A DNA stretch of 64,000 nucleotides. Origin: Dichotomocladium elegans (Eukaryota; Mucoromycota; Mucoromycetes; Mucorales; Lichtheimiaceae). Under the pieces are notes generated by a model. It had not been told where the DNA came from, searched no databases, and worked only from the letters and a program-made list of their open reading frames with translations. The stretch's first letter is position 1; each line of letters begins with the position of its first letter. The stretch spans positions 1,550,001 through 1,614,000 of the forward strand of contig JAIXMN010000004.1 of assembly GCA_025716815.1 (NCBI GenBank). Direction: 5' to 3'. Positions 49,750 through 59,261 of the stretch are shown one piece after another. The translations under genes were made by a program, and so were the position numbers.

Positions 49750-50125
49750 AAGAAGAACAGTGGCCAGGTGGCCATTTTATCTTGGGCAAAAAAAGGAGAG
49801 ACCCATTTTACGCTAGTCAAAAAGAAGAGAGAGTGGCCAGGTGGTCATTTTACCCTGGTAAAAAAAAATAGAGAGAGTGGCCAGGTGGCCATTTTACGCT
49901 AGTCAAAAAAAGAGAGAGTGGCCAGGCGGCCATTTTACACTAGTCAAAAAGAAGAGAGAGCGGCCAGGTGGCCATTTTACCCTAGTAAAAAAAAATAGGG
50001 TGGCCAGGTGGCCATTTTACACTGGTAAAAAAAAGAGAGAGTGGCCAGGCGGCCATTTTATTACACTAGTCAAAAAGAAGAGAGAGTGGCGAGGTGGCCA
50101 TTTTACCCTAGTCAAAAAAAAATAT
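49750..50125 (-). repeat. Short dyad array A, left
   Basis: About eight or nine units of roughly 42 bp. On the plus strand each has TGGCCA, core GG, then TGGCCA (some GGCGGCCA), followed by TTTTAC and a CTAGT-type word. Read on the minus strand the unit aligns with the array B unit, so array A is inverted relative to the neighbouring array B. It ends about 40 bp from the start codon of the resolvase-like gene. Short Arg/Trp/Pro-rich open frames across it are repeat translations, not genes. Confidence 0.85.
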
Positions 50126-50136
50126 ATGTGAAAATT

Positions 50137-50808
50137 TTATTGATATGGAATATATTTCAAATCATAGTCATTGGGAGCCTCACGTTTAGAATGGCAATTT
50201 TCCTGAGACCAATACAAATACTCCCTTGTACCAGGTCTTTTGGCGCGTACCACAACTCCAAATATATCGCTCACTTCTACCACAACGTATCTTCTTGTGC
50301 TGCCATCCGATCTTGAATAGTTCCACGAATGCAACTAGTTTCTCGCAACTTCGGGAGTCTTTACTTCATAAATAGCTCTGCTTGAAGATATATTTGATGT
50401 TGCCAAAGTTTCGGAGCGTCCCCGGCTTAACAGCAGCTTTTGCTTTGCTCGCGTCCACCAAAATATGCAGCCTGACGTAAGACTCTCAACTTGTGCCTCC
50501 ATATACGATCTTCTCTTTTGAACAGTCGACTACCAGTTTCTACTAATTACGACTCGTCAATACTGACACCATTATATGACTTATTCTGCCATGCCCAGAA
50601 GTTTTTCGGTTAACTTTAAACCGTAAATAAATGATGGTGGCTTCTCCAAATGGACCCCAAATTTCGGGACTGATACAATTCATTTTCGATCAATTTTTCA
50701 CCGAAGATACTCCTTGTTCATAGTCTGTATCGATATCTGAGCAATCGCCTGACGTTCCCGTCTTCGTTTTCGTTTTCGTTTTCGTTTTCGTACAGCAGCT
50801 AATTCCAC
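50137..50808 (-). pseudogene. Decayed arm gene, left copy
   Basis: Mirror of 61,861-62,532. The minus strand reads from a basic segment (KRKRKRKRRRERQAIAQ), through broken frames containing PEIWGPFGEATIIYL, to a final open piece of 65 codons (HSWNYSRSDGSTRRYVVVEV, REYLYWSQENCHS). An in-frame TAG separates that piece from an upstream run of about 60 codons. There is no consistent splice path, so this appears to be a dead gene or a gene with unrecognised introns. The family is unknown. Confidence 0.45.
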
Positions 50809-50813
50809 TACTA

Positions 50814-50842
50814 TGGTGCATTTCATTTATAATAGCCACAAA
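50814..50842 (+). repeat. Left terminal inverted repeat of the transposon
   Basis: 29 bp, complementary without mismatch to 53,549-53,577. Preceded by the TA target duplication. Confidence 0.92.
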
Positions 50843-51389
50843 AAATCAAATTTTTTAAATGCTGATAAAAAATTATTGAGGCAGTATTTCATAATTCTAA
50901 TCTGATAACATTGTTCTCCTTGCGTTATAGATTAAATCTATTGGACCAGAATTGTAGTATTGCCCTTTGTTAAAAAGTTATGGAGGTTCAAAAATCGGTA
51001 TAAAGTGCTTGGAAGGGTGGGTTTTCAAGGAAATTGAAACACACTACGGAGTTTGTAACTCAATAGCGGAGATGAAATTGCCTTGCTTGGGCTCTGTATA
51101 AGTCGAGAGCAACCCGGTTATATGCTTTTCCATGACAACCGGAACATATATTACCCGTACAATGATTGTTCTACATATATCAGTTTCCTAACAGCAGTTT
51201 CCATAATATTTTAATGATACAACATGGTAAAAGCACTCTTTAAGAACCAATAGATGTATCTAAAAATATTGACGAAGGAATATAAACTACCTGAGGAGAT
51301 ATTAAGCTTATGCGGCTGACTGAAATAATATGTGGAGATCTTGTCACGGGCCTGAAAAAATCTTCGTAGTTCCTTATCACTATCATATC

Positions 51390-53486
51390 ATGGCACCGTT
51401 ATCCAAACGTCAAAAGCTTTTGAAGCAGAGACAACGAAATGAAACAGGGCAATTGGCTCCTCAGCCATTTCCTGTTGGAGAGACCGAGATGGTAGAGGAT
51501 CTGATCCCAGATGTTGAAGATTGGGATGTTTTGGGGCTTTCTGGAGATGCAGTCGCTGCTGCTGCTGCCCTCCCATTGGTGTGGAATGAGAAAGCCGATA
51601 GCCACCTGCGAGGCACATATTCCAAGGACTCTCGGACAACTATCTGGCGCCATAGAAAGGAGATGGAAATCGCCGCAAGCATGTCGCAGAAGCTTTCCGC
51701 TTTCGGTTTTACCCGCCAGCAACGTCAGACGAACCAAGACGATCGATATGAGGAAGAGCTTATTGCTGGAGCTATCAATAGGCTGGAAGAGCTTATAAGA
51801 CCTCGAATTTCAGCATCCAATGCCGGAGATTCCATCAGCCCTTTCCAGTTGTGTAAGCTTGAAGCAGTACACAGGTACCTTGTGTATCGTCTTGCTGGTA
51901 AGAAAGCAATTGCTGCGTCGCAGGACGCTGCCAAAGATATCTGGCATACACCCTCGCAAGATTACCGCCCCAAGGTTATCCGTCACTGGGCAAAAGAATT
52001 TCTTCAATTTGGGATTGTATCATCTCACCGCCAAGGAATACACAGCAAGAGGATTTCGGTTTTGTCTGATGAGCACCTCTCGGACAACATCTGCAAGTGG
52101 ATTCGTGAACAGTTACCTGACAAGCGAAATATCATTAGTATATTGAAGTTTGTCAATGAATCAGCAATTCCAGATGTATTTGGTGTACCTGGAAGTGTGA
52201 GTGAAACAACCCTTTGGCGATACATGAACGAATGGGGCTTCTTGTTTCGGCGTAACACCAAAGACGTCTATTACGACGGCCATGAAAGGGAAGATGTCGT
52301 TGTGTACTGTAAGGAATGGTCACGACGCATGACGGCCTACCGGACAATGACAGAACACTTCGAAGGGGAATTGATGGACGAAGTTATACCACCAATTCTT
52401 GCACCCGGAGAAAAGATGCTGGTGATGGTAACTCATGATGAGTCGACCTTCTATGCCAATGATGGCAAGCAAGTTCTGTGGCTGGCAGCCGGCGAAACTG
52501 TAATGCGGAATAAGTGTCCTGGCATGTCGATTATGGTCAGTGAATTCCAGTGTCCATGTCATGGAACAATGAGACATGGAGATCTTATCTCCCGACAATT
52601 CTTCGAAGCTGGCGCTGGGCGTGAGGGATACTGGGCCAGTGAACATATGTTGCACCAACTGCAAATCACCGTCATCCCGTTATTTGAACTATTGCATCCT
52701 GGTTGTAGAGCCCTGTTCTTGTTTGACCAGAGTAGCAATCACAATGCCTTTGCTGCAGATGCTCTTTTGGTTCAAAGGATGACAAAATCTGAGAAACGCA
52801 TCGAAGAAGGCGAAAAGTACCGATTTCGGAATGGCTATTTCGTTGCAACAGGTCATGACGGTGCGCCAATGCATGTTCCTCAGAGCATGTACATAAAACG
52901 ACATGAGAACATTAAGAAGTGTAAACACGGCCATACGATAGTCACCTCACAGAAGAAAGAAGTAGAATACTTCAAAGGAATTGAAAGGATTCTGAAAGAG
53001 CGTGGACTTTGGTTTGATAAAGACCCCCACCGTCCCGACAAAGTATGGAGAATGGAGTGCAAAAACGATGCGGCGGACGATGCAAAATGTTGCGCAAAAC
53101 ATTTGCTTGCAGCACAGCCTGATTTCACAGCGCAGCGGACGGCATTGCAGGAAGCAGTGGAGGATAGTGGCCATATATTTGAGCTTTATCCAAAATTCCA
53201 TTGTGAATGCAATTGGATTGAACGCTATTGGAGCGCTGCAAAGCGTGAAGCTCGAGCACGGTGCGACTATTCTTTCAAGAGTCTAAAAGAACATCTCCCG
53301 AGCTTCCTTGACTCTGTTTCTCCTCCAAACCAGACTCCCACAACAATCCGCCGATACTACAATAAGGCTTGGCGCTATATTGAGGCTTATTCTAATGACA
53401 TGGATGCTAATGAGGCTGCAGAGCATGTTAGAAAGTTCTCAACTCGTATCTACAAGAGCCATCGTCGTGTTGGCTTACATGACTAG
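51390..53486 (+). CDS. DDE transposase (IS630-Tc1-mariner-related)
   Basis: One uninterrupted frame, 698 residues from the ATG at 51,390 (an in-frame ATG at 51,330 would add 20 less polar residues). The basic start APLSKRQKLLKQRQRN suggests nuclear import. A helical DNA-binding region (about 95-270, with PKVIRHWAKEF and SETTLWRYMNEWGFLFRR) precedes the catalytic core. Probable catalytic acids are D350 in THDESTFYAND, D446 in FLFDQSSNH and E611 in CECNWIERYW. The last acids are 164 residues apart because of a large insertion containing a Cys/His pair (KCKHGHT), unlike the 34 residues of Tc1. Relatives of this type are, from memory, abundant in fungal genomes. The gene fills the transposon between its terminal repeats. 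Confidence 0.88.
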   Translation: MAPLSKRQKLLKQRQRNETGQLAPQPFPVGETEMVEDLIPDVEDWDVLGLSGDAVAAAAALPLVWNEKADSHLRGTYSKDSRTTIWRHRKEMEIAASMSQKLSAFGFTRQQRQTNQDDRYEEELIAGAINRLEELIRPRISASNAGDSISPFQLCKLEAVHRYLVYRLAGKKAIAASQDAAKDIWHTPSQDYRPKVIRHWAKEFLQFGIVSSHRQGIHSKRISVLSDEHLSDNICKWIREQLPDKRNIISILKFVNESAIPDVFGVPGSVSETTLWRYMNEWGFLFRRNTKDVYYDGHEREDVVVYCKEWSRRMTAYRTMTEHFEGELMDEVIPPILAPGEKMLVMVTHDESTFYANDGKQVLWLAAGETVMRNKCPGMSIMVSEFQCPCHGTMRHGDLISRQFFEAGAGREGYWASEHMLHQLQITVIPLFELLHPGCRALFLFDQSSNHNAFAADALLVQRMTKSEKRIEEGEKYRFRNGYFVATGHDGAPMHVPQSMYIKRHENIKKCKHGHTIVTSQKKEVEYFKGIERILKERGLWFDKDPHRPDKVWRMECKNDAADDAKCCAKHLLAAQPDFTAQRTALQEAVEDSGHIFELYPKFHCECNWIERYWSAAKREARARCDYSFKSLKEHLPSFLDSVSPPNQTPTTIRRYYNKAWRYIEAYSNDMDANEAAEHVRKFSTRIYKSHRRVGLHD

Positions 53487-53548
53487 TATTAGACACATCC
53501 ATATATATATTATCTGCGTTTGAATATGAAAATTGAAACAAAATAAGG

Positions 53549-53577
53549 TTTGTGGCTATTATAAATGAAATGCACCA
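53549..53577 (-). repeat. Right terminal inverted repeat of the transposon
   Basis: 29 bp, reverse complement of 50,814-50,842; followed by TA and then by arm sequence that continues in the empty site of the right arm. Confidence 0.92.
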
Positions 53578-53619
53578 TACGTTACCGACATTCTTTCCTG
53601 GATATTTTCTCTTTTTTCC

Positions 53620-55672
53620 ACCAACTTAAAGTGGCCACCCAGCCACTTTCACTATTTTTTGCCAGCTTAAAGTGGCCACCCGGCCATTTTCGCTTTTTTT
53701 CCACCAGCTTAAAGTGGCCACCTGGCCATTTTCGTTTTTTTTCCACCAGCTTAAAGTGGCCACCTGGCCATTTTCACCTTTTTTTCCACCAGCTTAAAGT
53801 GGCCACCTGGCCATTTTCGCTTTTTTTTTTGCCAGCTTAAAGTGGCCACCTGGCCATTTTCGTTTTTTTTCCACCAGCTTAAAGTGGCCACCTGGCCATT
53901 TTCACCTCTTTTTCCACCAGCTTAAAGTGGCCACCCGGCCATTTTCACCTCTTTTTCCACCAGCTTAAAGTGGCCACCTGGCCATTTTCGCTTTTTTTTT
54001 TGCCAGCTTAAAGTGGCCACCTGGCCATTTTCGTTTTTTTTCCACCAGCTTAAAGTGGCCACCTGGCCATTTTCACCTCTTTTTCCACCAGCTTAAAGTG
54101 GCCACCTGGCCATTTTCGCTTTTTTTTTTGCCAGCTTAAAGTGGCCACCCGGCCATTTTCACCTCTTTTTCCACCAGCTTAAAGTGGCCACCCGGCCATT
54201 TTCACCTCTTTTTCCACCAGCTTAAAGTGGCCACCCGGCCATTTTCACCTCTTTTTCCACCAGCTTAAAGTGGCCACCTGGCCATTTTCACCTTTTTCTC
54301 CTCCAGCTTAAAGTGGCCACCTGGCCATTTTCGCTTTTTTTCCACCAGCTTAAAGTGGCCACCTGGCCATTTTCACCTCTTTTTCCACCAGCTTAAAGTG
54401 GCCACCCGGCCATTTTCGCTTTTTTTCCACCAGCTTAAAGTGGCCACCTGGCCATTTTCGCTTTTTTTCCACCAGCTTAAAGTGGCCACCTGGCCATTTT
54501 CGCTTTTTTTTTGCCAGCTTAAAGTGGCCACCTGGCCATTTTCACCTCTTTTTCCACCAGCTTAAAGTGGCCACCTGGCCATTTTCGCTTTTTTTCCACC
54601 AGCTTAAAGTGGCCACCTGGCCATTTTCACCTTTTTCTCCTCCAGCTTAAAGTGGCCACCTGGCCATTTTCGCTTTTTTTTCCACCAGCTTAAAGTGGCC
54701 ACCTGGCCATTTTCGTTTTTTTTCCACCAGCTTAAAGTGGCCACCTGGCCATTTTCGCTTTTTTTCCCACCAGCTTAAAGTGGCCACCTGGCCATTTTCG
54801 TTTTTTTTCCACCAGCTTAAAGTGGCCACCTGGCCATTTTCGCTTTTTTTTTTGCCAGCTTAAAGTGGCCACCCGGCCATTTTCACCTCTTTTTCCACCA
54901 GCTTAAAGTGGCCACCCGGCCATTTTCACCTCTTTTTCCACCAGCTTAAAGTGGCCACCTGGCCATTTTCACCTCTTTTTCCACCAGCTTAAAGTGGCCA
55001 CCTGGCCATTTTCACCTTTTTTTCCACCAGCTTAAAGTGGCCACCTGGCCATTTTCGCTTTTTTTTCCACCAGCTTAAAGTGGCCACCCGGCCATTTTCA
55101 CCTTTTTCTCCTCCAGCTTAAAGTGGCCACCCGGCCATTTTCACCTTTTTCTCCTCCAGCTTAAAGTGGCCACCTGGCCATTTTCACCTCTTTTTCCACC
55201 AGCTTAAAGTGGCCACCTGGCCATTTTCGCCTCTTTTTCCACCAGCTTAAAGTGGCCACCTGGCCATTTTCACCTCTTTTTCCACCAGCTTAAAGTGGCC
55301 ACCCGGCCATTTTCACCTCTTTTTCCACCAGCTTAAAGTGGCCACCTGGCCATTTTCACCTTTTTCTCCTCCAGCTTAAAGTGGCCACCTGGCCATTTTC
55401 GCTTTTTTTTCCACCAGCTTAAAGTGGCCAGGTGGCCATTTTCACCTCTTTTTTTTGCCAGCTTAAAATGGCCACCTGGCCATTTTCACCTTTTTTTCCA
55501 CCAGCTTAAAGTGGCCACCTGGCCATTTTCACCTCTTTTTTTTGCCAGCTTAAAATGGCCACCTGGCCATTTTCACCTCTTTTTCCACCAGCTTAAAGTG
55601 GCCACCTGGCCATTTTCGCTGATTTTTTGCTAGCTTAAAGTGGCCACCCGGCCATTTTCACCTTCGCTCAGC
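53620..55672 (+). repeat. Long dyad array B, left
   Basis: About 45-50 tandem units of roughly 43 bp. Consensus parts: CCACCAGCTT, then AAAGTGGCCA, core CC, TGGCCATTTT, then a C plus T-rich spacer. TGGCCA is itself a palindrome, so the unit is a near-perfect 10+10 dyad around a non-palindromic two-base core. Variants include GGCCACCCGGCCA, spacers with CACCTCTTTTT or CGCTTTTTTT, and a GCCAGCTT form. The unit at 55,421-55,440 has core GG instead of CC. The outermost unit (CACCCAGCCACTTTC) also ends the right array. Longer open frames across it are repeat translations, not genes. Confidence 0.93.
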
Positions 55673-58600
55673 AGCTTTGGATTTTCGTTCAAATAAAACT
55701 CAGTGTAGATAGAATGTTTTTATTGGTCAGATTTTAACGGTATGAGTGGAGAACCTTTCCGGCCACCGATAACCTTATTTATCGGTATTTTCCAGCCAAA
55801 AATGGCCATGTTTTTAAAAATCTCACCGGTAAACGCTCTACCGGTATATATAGCGACCAGTAAATCGAGCGCTGACTCTAATTACAAAGTATTGGTGCTA
55901 AGCTCGAACTAAATTCTACCAGATTTTGATGTGCTGCGTACATGATTTGGTCCCATTACAAGTTGCCGTCTGTATCCGCCATTTCATAGACTTTTTCTTC
56001 CAGGCTACTGCCAAAGAACATTCTGAGAGCACATTAACGGATATGGAAGAGTCTCTTCGACTATATCATATGGATTCTCGGATTTTCGAGCGTTGGTCAA
56101 AAGTAATTGTTATCCTATTACATTTCCAGACCAGCAATACTTATAAGCCGATATAGAGCAAAATGCGCTTTCCAAAAAACCATATGTGAGTAAATACTGT
56201 GGAGACATACGACGGTATGGCGCTGTAGCTGGGTATAGCACAAGTAGCTCAGAGCGACAACATCGGTATGATGCAAAGGCCCCAGCAAAACATGTGAATT
56301 TCAATAGCACCACTTATATCCATCAGGTTTGTACATGACATAAACATATATCAAGTGCACGAGTCCGAAATAACACAATACTATGCAATCAATGCCATAG
56401 CTCAGTACTTATATTTTTTACCGCGATCTTCTTGATGACCAATACTACCACTTGAAATCATTGGCCCAATCACCTAGTCAGACAGCAGCCTCCTCCTCTG
56501 AAAAGCAATTATATCCAACTTTCTCACTCCGTTCGTGTCGAAATAATGGTGCACCCATTTCTTTTAACGACTTGAAAAACCAGAAGGGAATGTTCAGGAG
56601 GTTGAAAACATTGTTGCGTACAGAGCTTGATTACCAGGATGGCCACATGTCATCTGTCGCTGTAAAAAATCTGCCACGGGTCGAAGACAAGGCAAGGTTG
56701 CAATCACCTTGCTCTCCGTCCTTTCGCTAAATATATTACCAAACGTAGATCATAGTGTACAATGCGCTAATGATCACTGCAGTAGACGTTGATGGCGATC
56801 AGTACTCATACACTATTCAGGGTTATCCTCAGTTTCGAGGTGTTGACCAGTTGTCAGAATATAACTGGGGGTAGTCTAGGTAGCAGGACTTGCGCTCGGA
56901 CAGAGGACAGGATAAGAGGAAGGTACGGACTAGGAACTGGAAGATAGCGGTAATGCTGGTAATGGAATAAAGTGGAAAGATCAGGAAGCTATTCTAAAAT
57001 CAACGCTAGTACTACTAACCAGAAGTATGCCAGATGGCAGATCAAAACAAGACAAGAAGAGAACAGGAAGCAAGTCAAGAGCTAGACTAAAGGGGTGGGT
57101 GTTAGGTACTTTCCATTACGCAGCATACACCAAGTCGGATAACTACCAGGAACAAGGCAGAGCCGGAGAGGCGCGATAAGACGGATCAGATACTTCGGGA
57201 TAAGAGCAGAAATGGTTTACAGGATAGGACCGAGGCTTGACCAGGACAAGGTAAGTGGTATTTGGTAATTGTGACAATAATCTGATGATATTTATTAGGA
57301 CAAACTATGACAGTATTTATACTAGCTATGATGTGTAGGACCAGAGTTCAGATAGCCTTGGACGTTGAGATACTGACTGGAAATTAATAAATACAGTCGA
57401 TAGATTGGGGAATTGGCCGGGAAGCAAATTAATGCAATGAGGGTGTCCATTGCATGAATGAAAATGCACGACCCTAAATGATTCCCATTTTGGTCATGAC
57501 ACCAGTTTGACTTTGTGCAGCTGCAAAATAGTCATGATAAAGATATTTTTGCCCAAGTACATCTCTTGTTTAAAGCTCGAAGAGTTGTCGACGGTCAGAG
57601 AATGGCGCCCACGGACTTCTGCTATGTCGAACTTTTCAGACACGCCGACAAACGGCATGCAAGCGGATTACAAGTTTTACTGCCACCTGAAGTCGGACAT
57701 ACTGCTTTTGTTGTTTTCCCAGTGTCGCGCATCAAGATGCAAGTACATATCGTTCCAGACTTTTCTACAGCGCTTAACGATGACCAAAAAGGCCCATATG
57801 AGCAGTATCTCATATATCGCGACGCGAATATTTTGCAATGGGCCTATGGACAGAGCAATCTTCCAGAGTTAGGGGAGGAATATGTGGGATGAACGGACAG
57901 GGAAGATGAGAGCGACAATGGGAATTAATGCGCGGAGGAAAGCGATGTTGAAGCCAAGACGAAGATAGCAGCAAGAATAATGTGAATGCTCCTGCAGACG
58001 GCGAGGATAATGACGACAGCGGAATGTTTGAATAAATACTGTTATCCAGAAGATATAGATGATGATTTCAGATACAGAGACTAGACCTGTAAGTTGTTCA
58101 AATGCATCGCAGGGCTGGCGATAAAGGTTATCGCTCTGCAATAGCTTTACAAAGGCACTGCGGTACAAAACGAAATTATTGCTGGGTTCTAAATGACAGG
58201 CAGAGTACTGAATGGCCTACAGGACACCAAAAGACGTGCAGTGCACCAAAATGTCTGCACAGTTTCATATATAGCAGTGCACACAGTCTTCAGTGATTTA
58301 TAAGGAACAGGATGATTGTCCAAAAAAATAGTAACCATGATTTTTAAAAACAGGATGATACTTACTGGATAAAAGTCTAGAAAGAAATCCAACGATATAC
58401 CCGATTGTACATACCCTGGTGTAGAGCCTTTATCTAGACCAATGCAAGCAATGTAAGCGAGCATTGGATGACCTCCCTGGCAAAAAAAAAAGTGGAAGTG
58501 GCCGGGTTGAGATGGATGGGTTAGAGAGAATGAAAAAAGACAACGAGAAAAATATCTTTGAGGTTGATGTTTATTCCTGAAAATAAAATAACTCTTATAA

Positions 58601-59261
58601 TAATTCTATTAGAACGGCGATGTAAGTGCTTAACCCTGTTAGGACGTAACAGATGAGAGCATTCTCTTTTCATTGTCCTCTTCAAGACCAGTGATGGATC
58701 CTGGCTAAAGGAAGTGTCGCATAGGTGATTACGGATTAAAGGATCCATGACGCCGCGTTATAACCAGATCCATTTCCACAGTCTTTTTCCCTCTATTTTT
58801 CTCCCACTGGGTTTTTATGAGGTTTTACCGACGTGAGGATGGTCTGAGAGGAACAAGGACACATAATCTATGATAGAGGGCACCGATACACACACAAGCA
58901 CCTTATCTTTAATAGTGCTACCATCTCCGAGTACCCATGTAAGACGGAGTATCCAGTTGACTTAATTAGGACCTCTTCATAAATCATATAAATAGTAGAT
59001 ATACGTGTAGCAATGGAGGATCTTAATTCCGATTTCATTCGAATAAAAGACATCCACGAGTCTCATCATATCCTAACTGTCCAACTTAAAAAACAACTAA
59101 AACACCACAGGAAGTACCTTTGATAGGTGCGATTGTCCTGTCATGCAAGCAGATATGAAAATATCAGTCCCTGAACATCAATGTGTCAAATTCATCATTT
59201 GTCTTAGTTTCAGGATATCGGCGATAGTGAAGTGAAACCGGCTAAGTTCTCTAACACAGAT
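55673..59261. other. Spacer of the palindrome
   Basis: About 3.6 kb unique to the centre. It holds the transposase-like remnants at 55,926-57,892. The left part (55,740-55,860) has small inverted words around ACCGGTA and a lone TGGCCA. From 57,900 to 59,260 only short frames are present, with no recognisable gene. A stem-loop-rich AT segment follows, then array B right. Confidence 0.5.
55926..57892 (+). pseudogene. Remnant of a Plavaka/KDZ-like transposase
   Basis: Two well-separated plus-strand fragments recall the C-terminal half of large CACTA-related transposases (Plavaka/KDZ type) of fungi. At about 55,960-56,100 the sequence AVCIRHFIDFFFQATAKEHS with LTDMEESLRLYH fits the region preceding the conserved Phe-Pro-Lys-His motif. 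At 57,510-57,890 IFAQVHLLFKARRV, DFCYVELFRHADKRHASG and MQVHIVPDFSTAL fit the C-terminal domain with its IVP motif. Between them lies a stop-riddled stretch with one open piece (56,452-56,730). The family is assigned from memory of its pattern; the gene is clearly broken. Confidence 0.45.

Larger units (their letters stand above)
48669..50813 (+). repeat. Inverted repeat, left outer arm
   Basis: Pairs base for base with 61,856-64,000 in reverse complement (coordinates sum to 112,669). The inner limit is sharp: 50,812-50,813 (TA) pairs with 61,856-61,857 and the next base does not pair because a transposon begins at 50,814. Beyond the insertion the pairing resumes at 53,580 with 61,855 and continues into array B. 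The outer limit is set only by the window edge. Confidence 0.9.
50814..53577 (+). mobile_element. Tc1/mariner-superfamily transposon inserted in left arm
   Basis: A 2,764-bp element with perfect 29-bp terminal inverted repeats (starting TGGTGCATTTCATTTATA at the left; its complement ends at 53,577). It is flanked by TA on both sides (50,812-50,813 and 53,578-53,579). The right arm of the palindrome has the same flanks with a single TA at 61,856-61,857, so this is a clean insertion with TA target duplication, as in the IS630-Tc1-mariner superfamily. It contains a single long uninterrupted transposase gene and could be active. Confidence 0.93.

Noticed and set aside
49702..50316. Open frames across arrays A and B encoding repeated Ala-Arg-Trp-Pro or Trp-Pro-Gly-Gly-His peptides
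   Set aside because: They are translations of the tandem repeat in several frames and on both strands, without introns, stable starts or non-repeat sequence.
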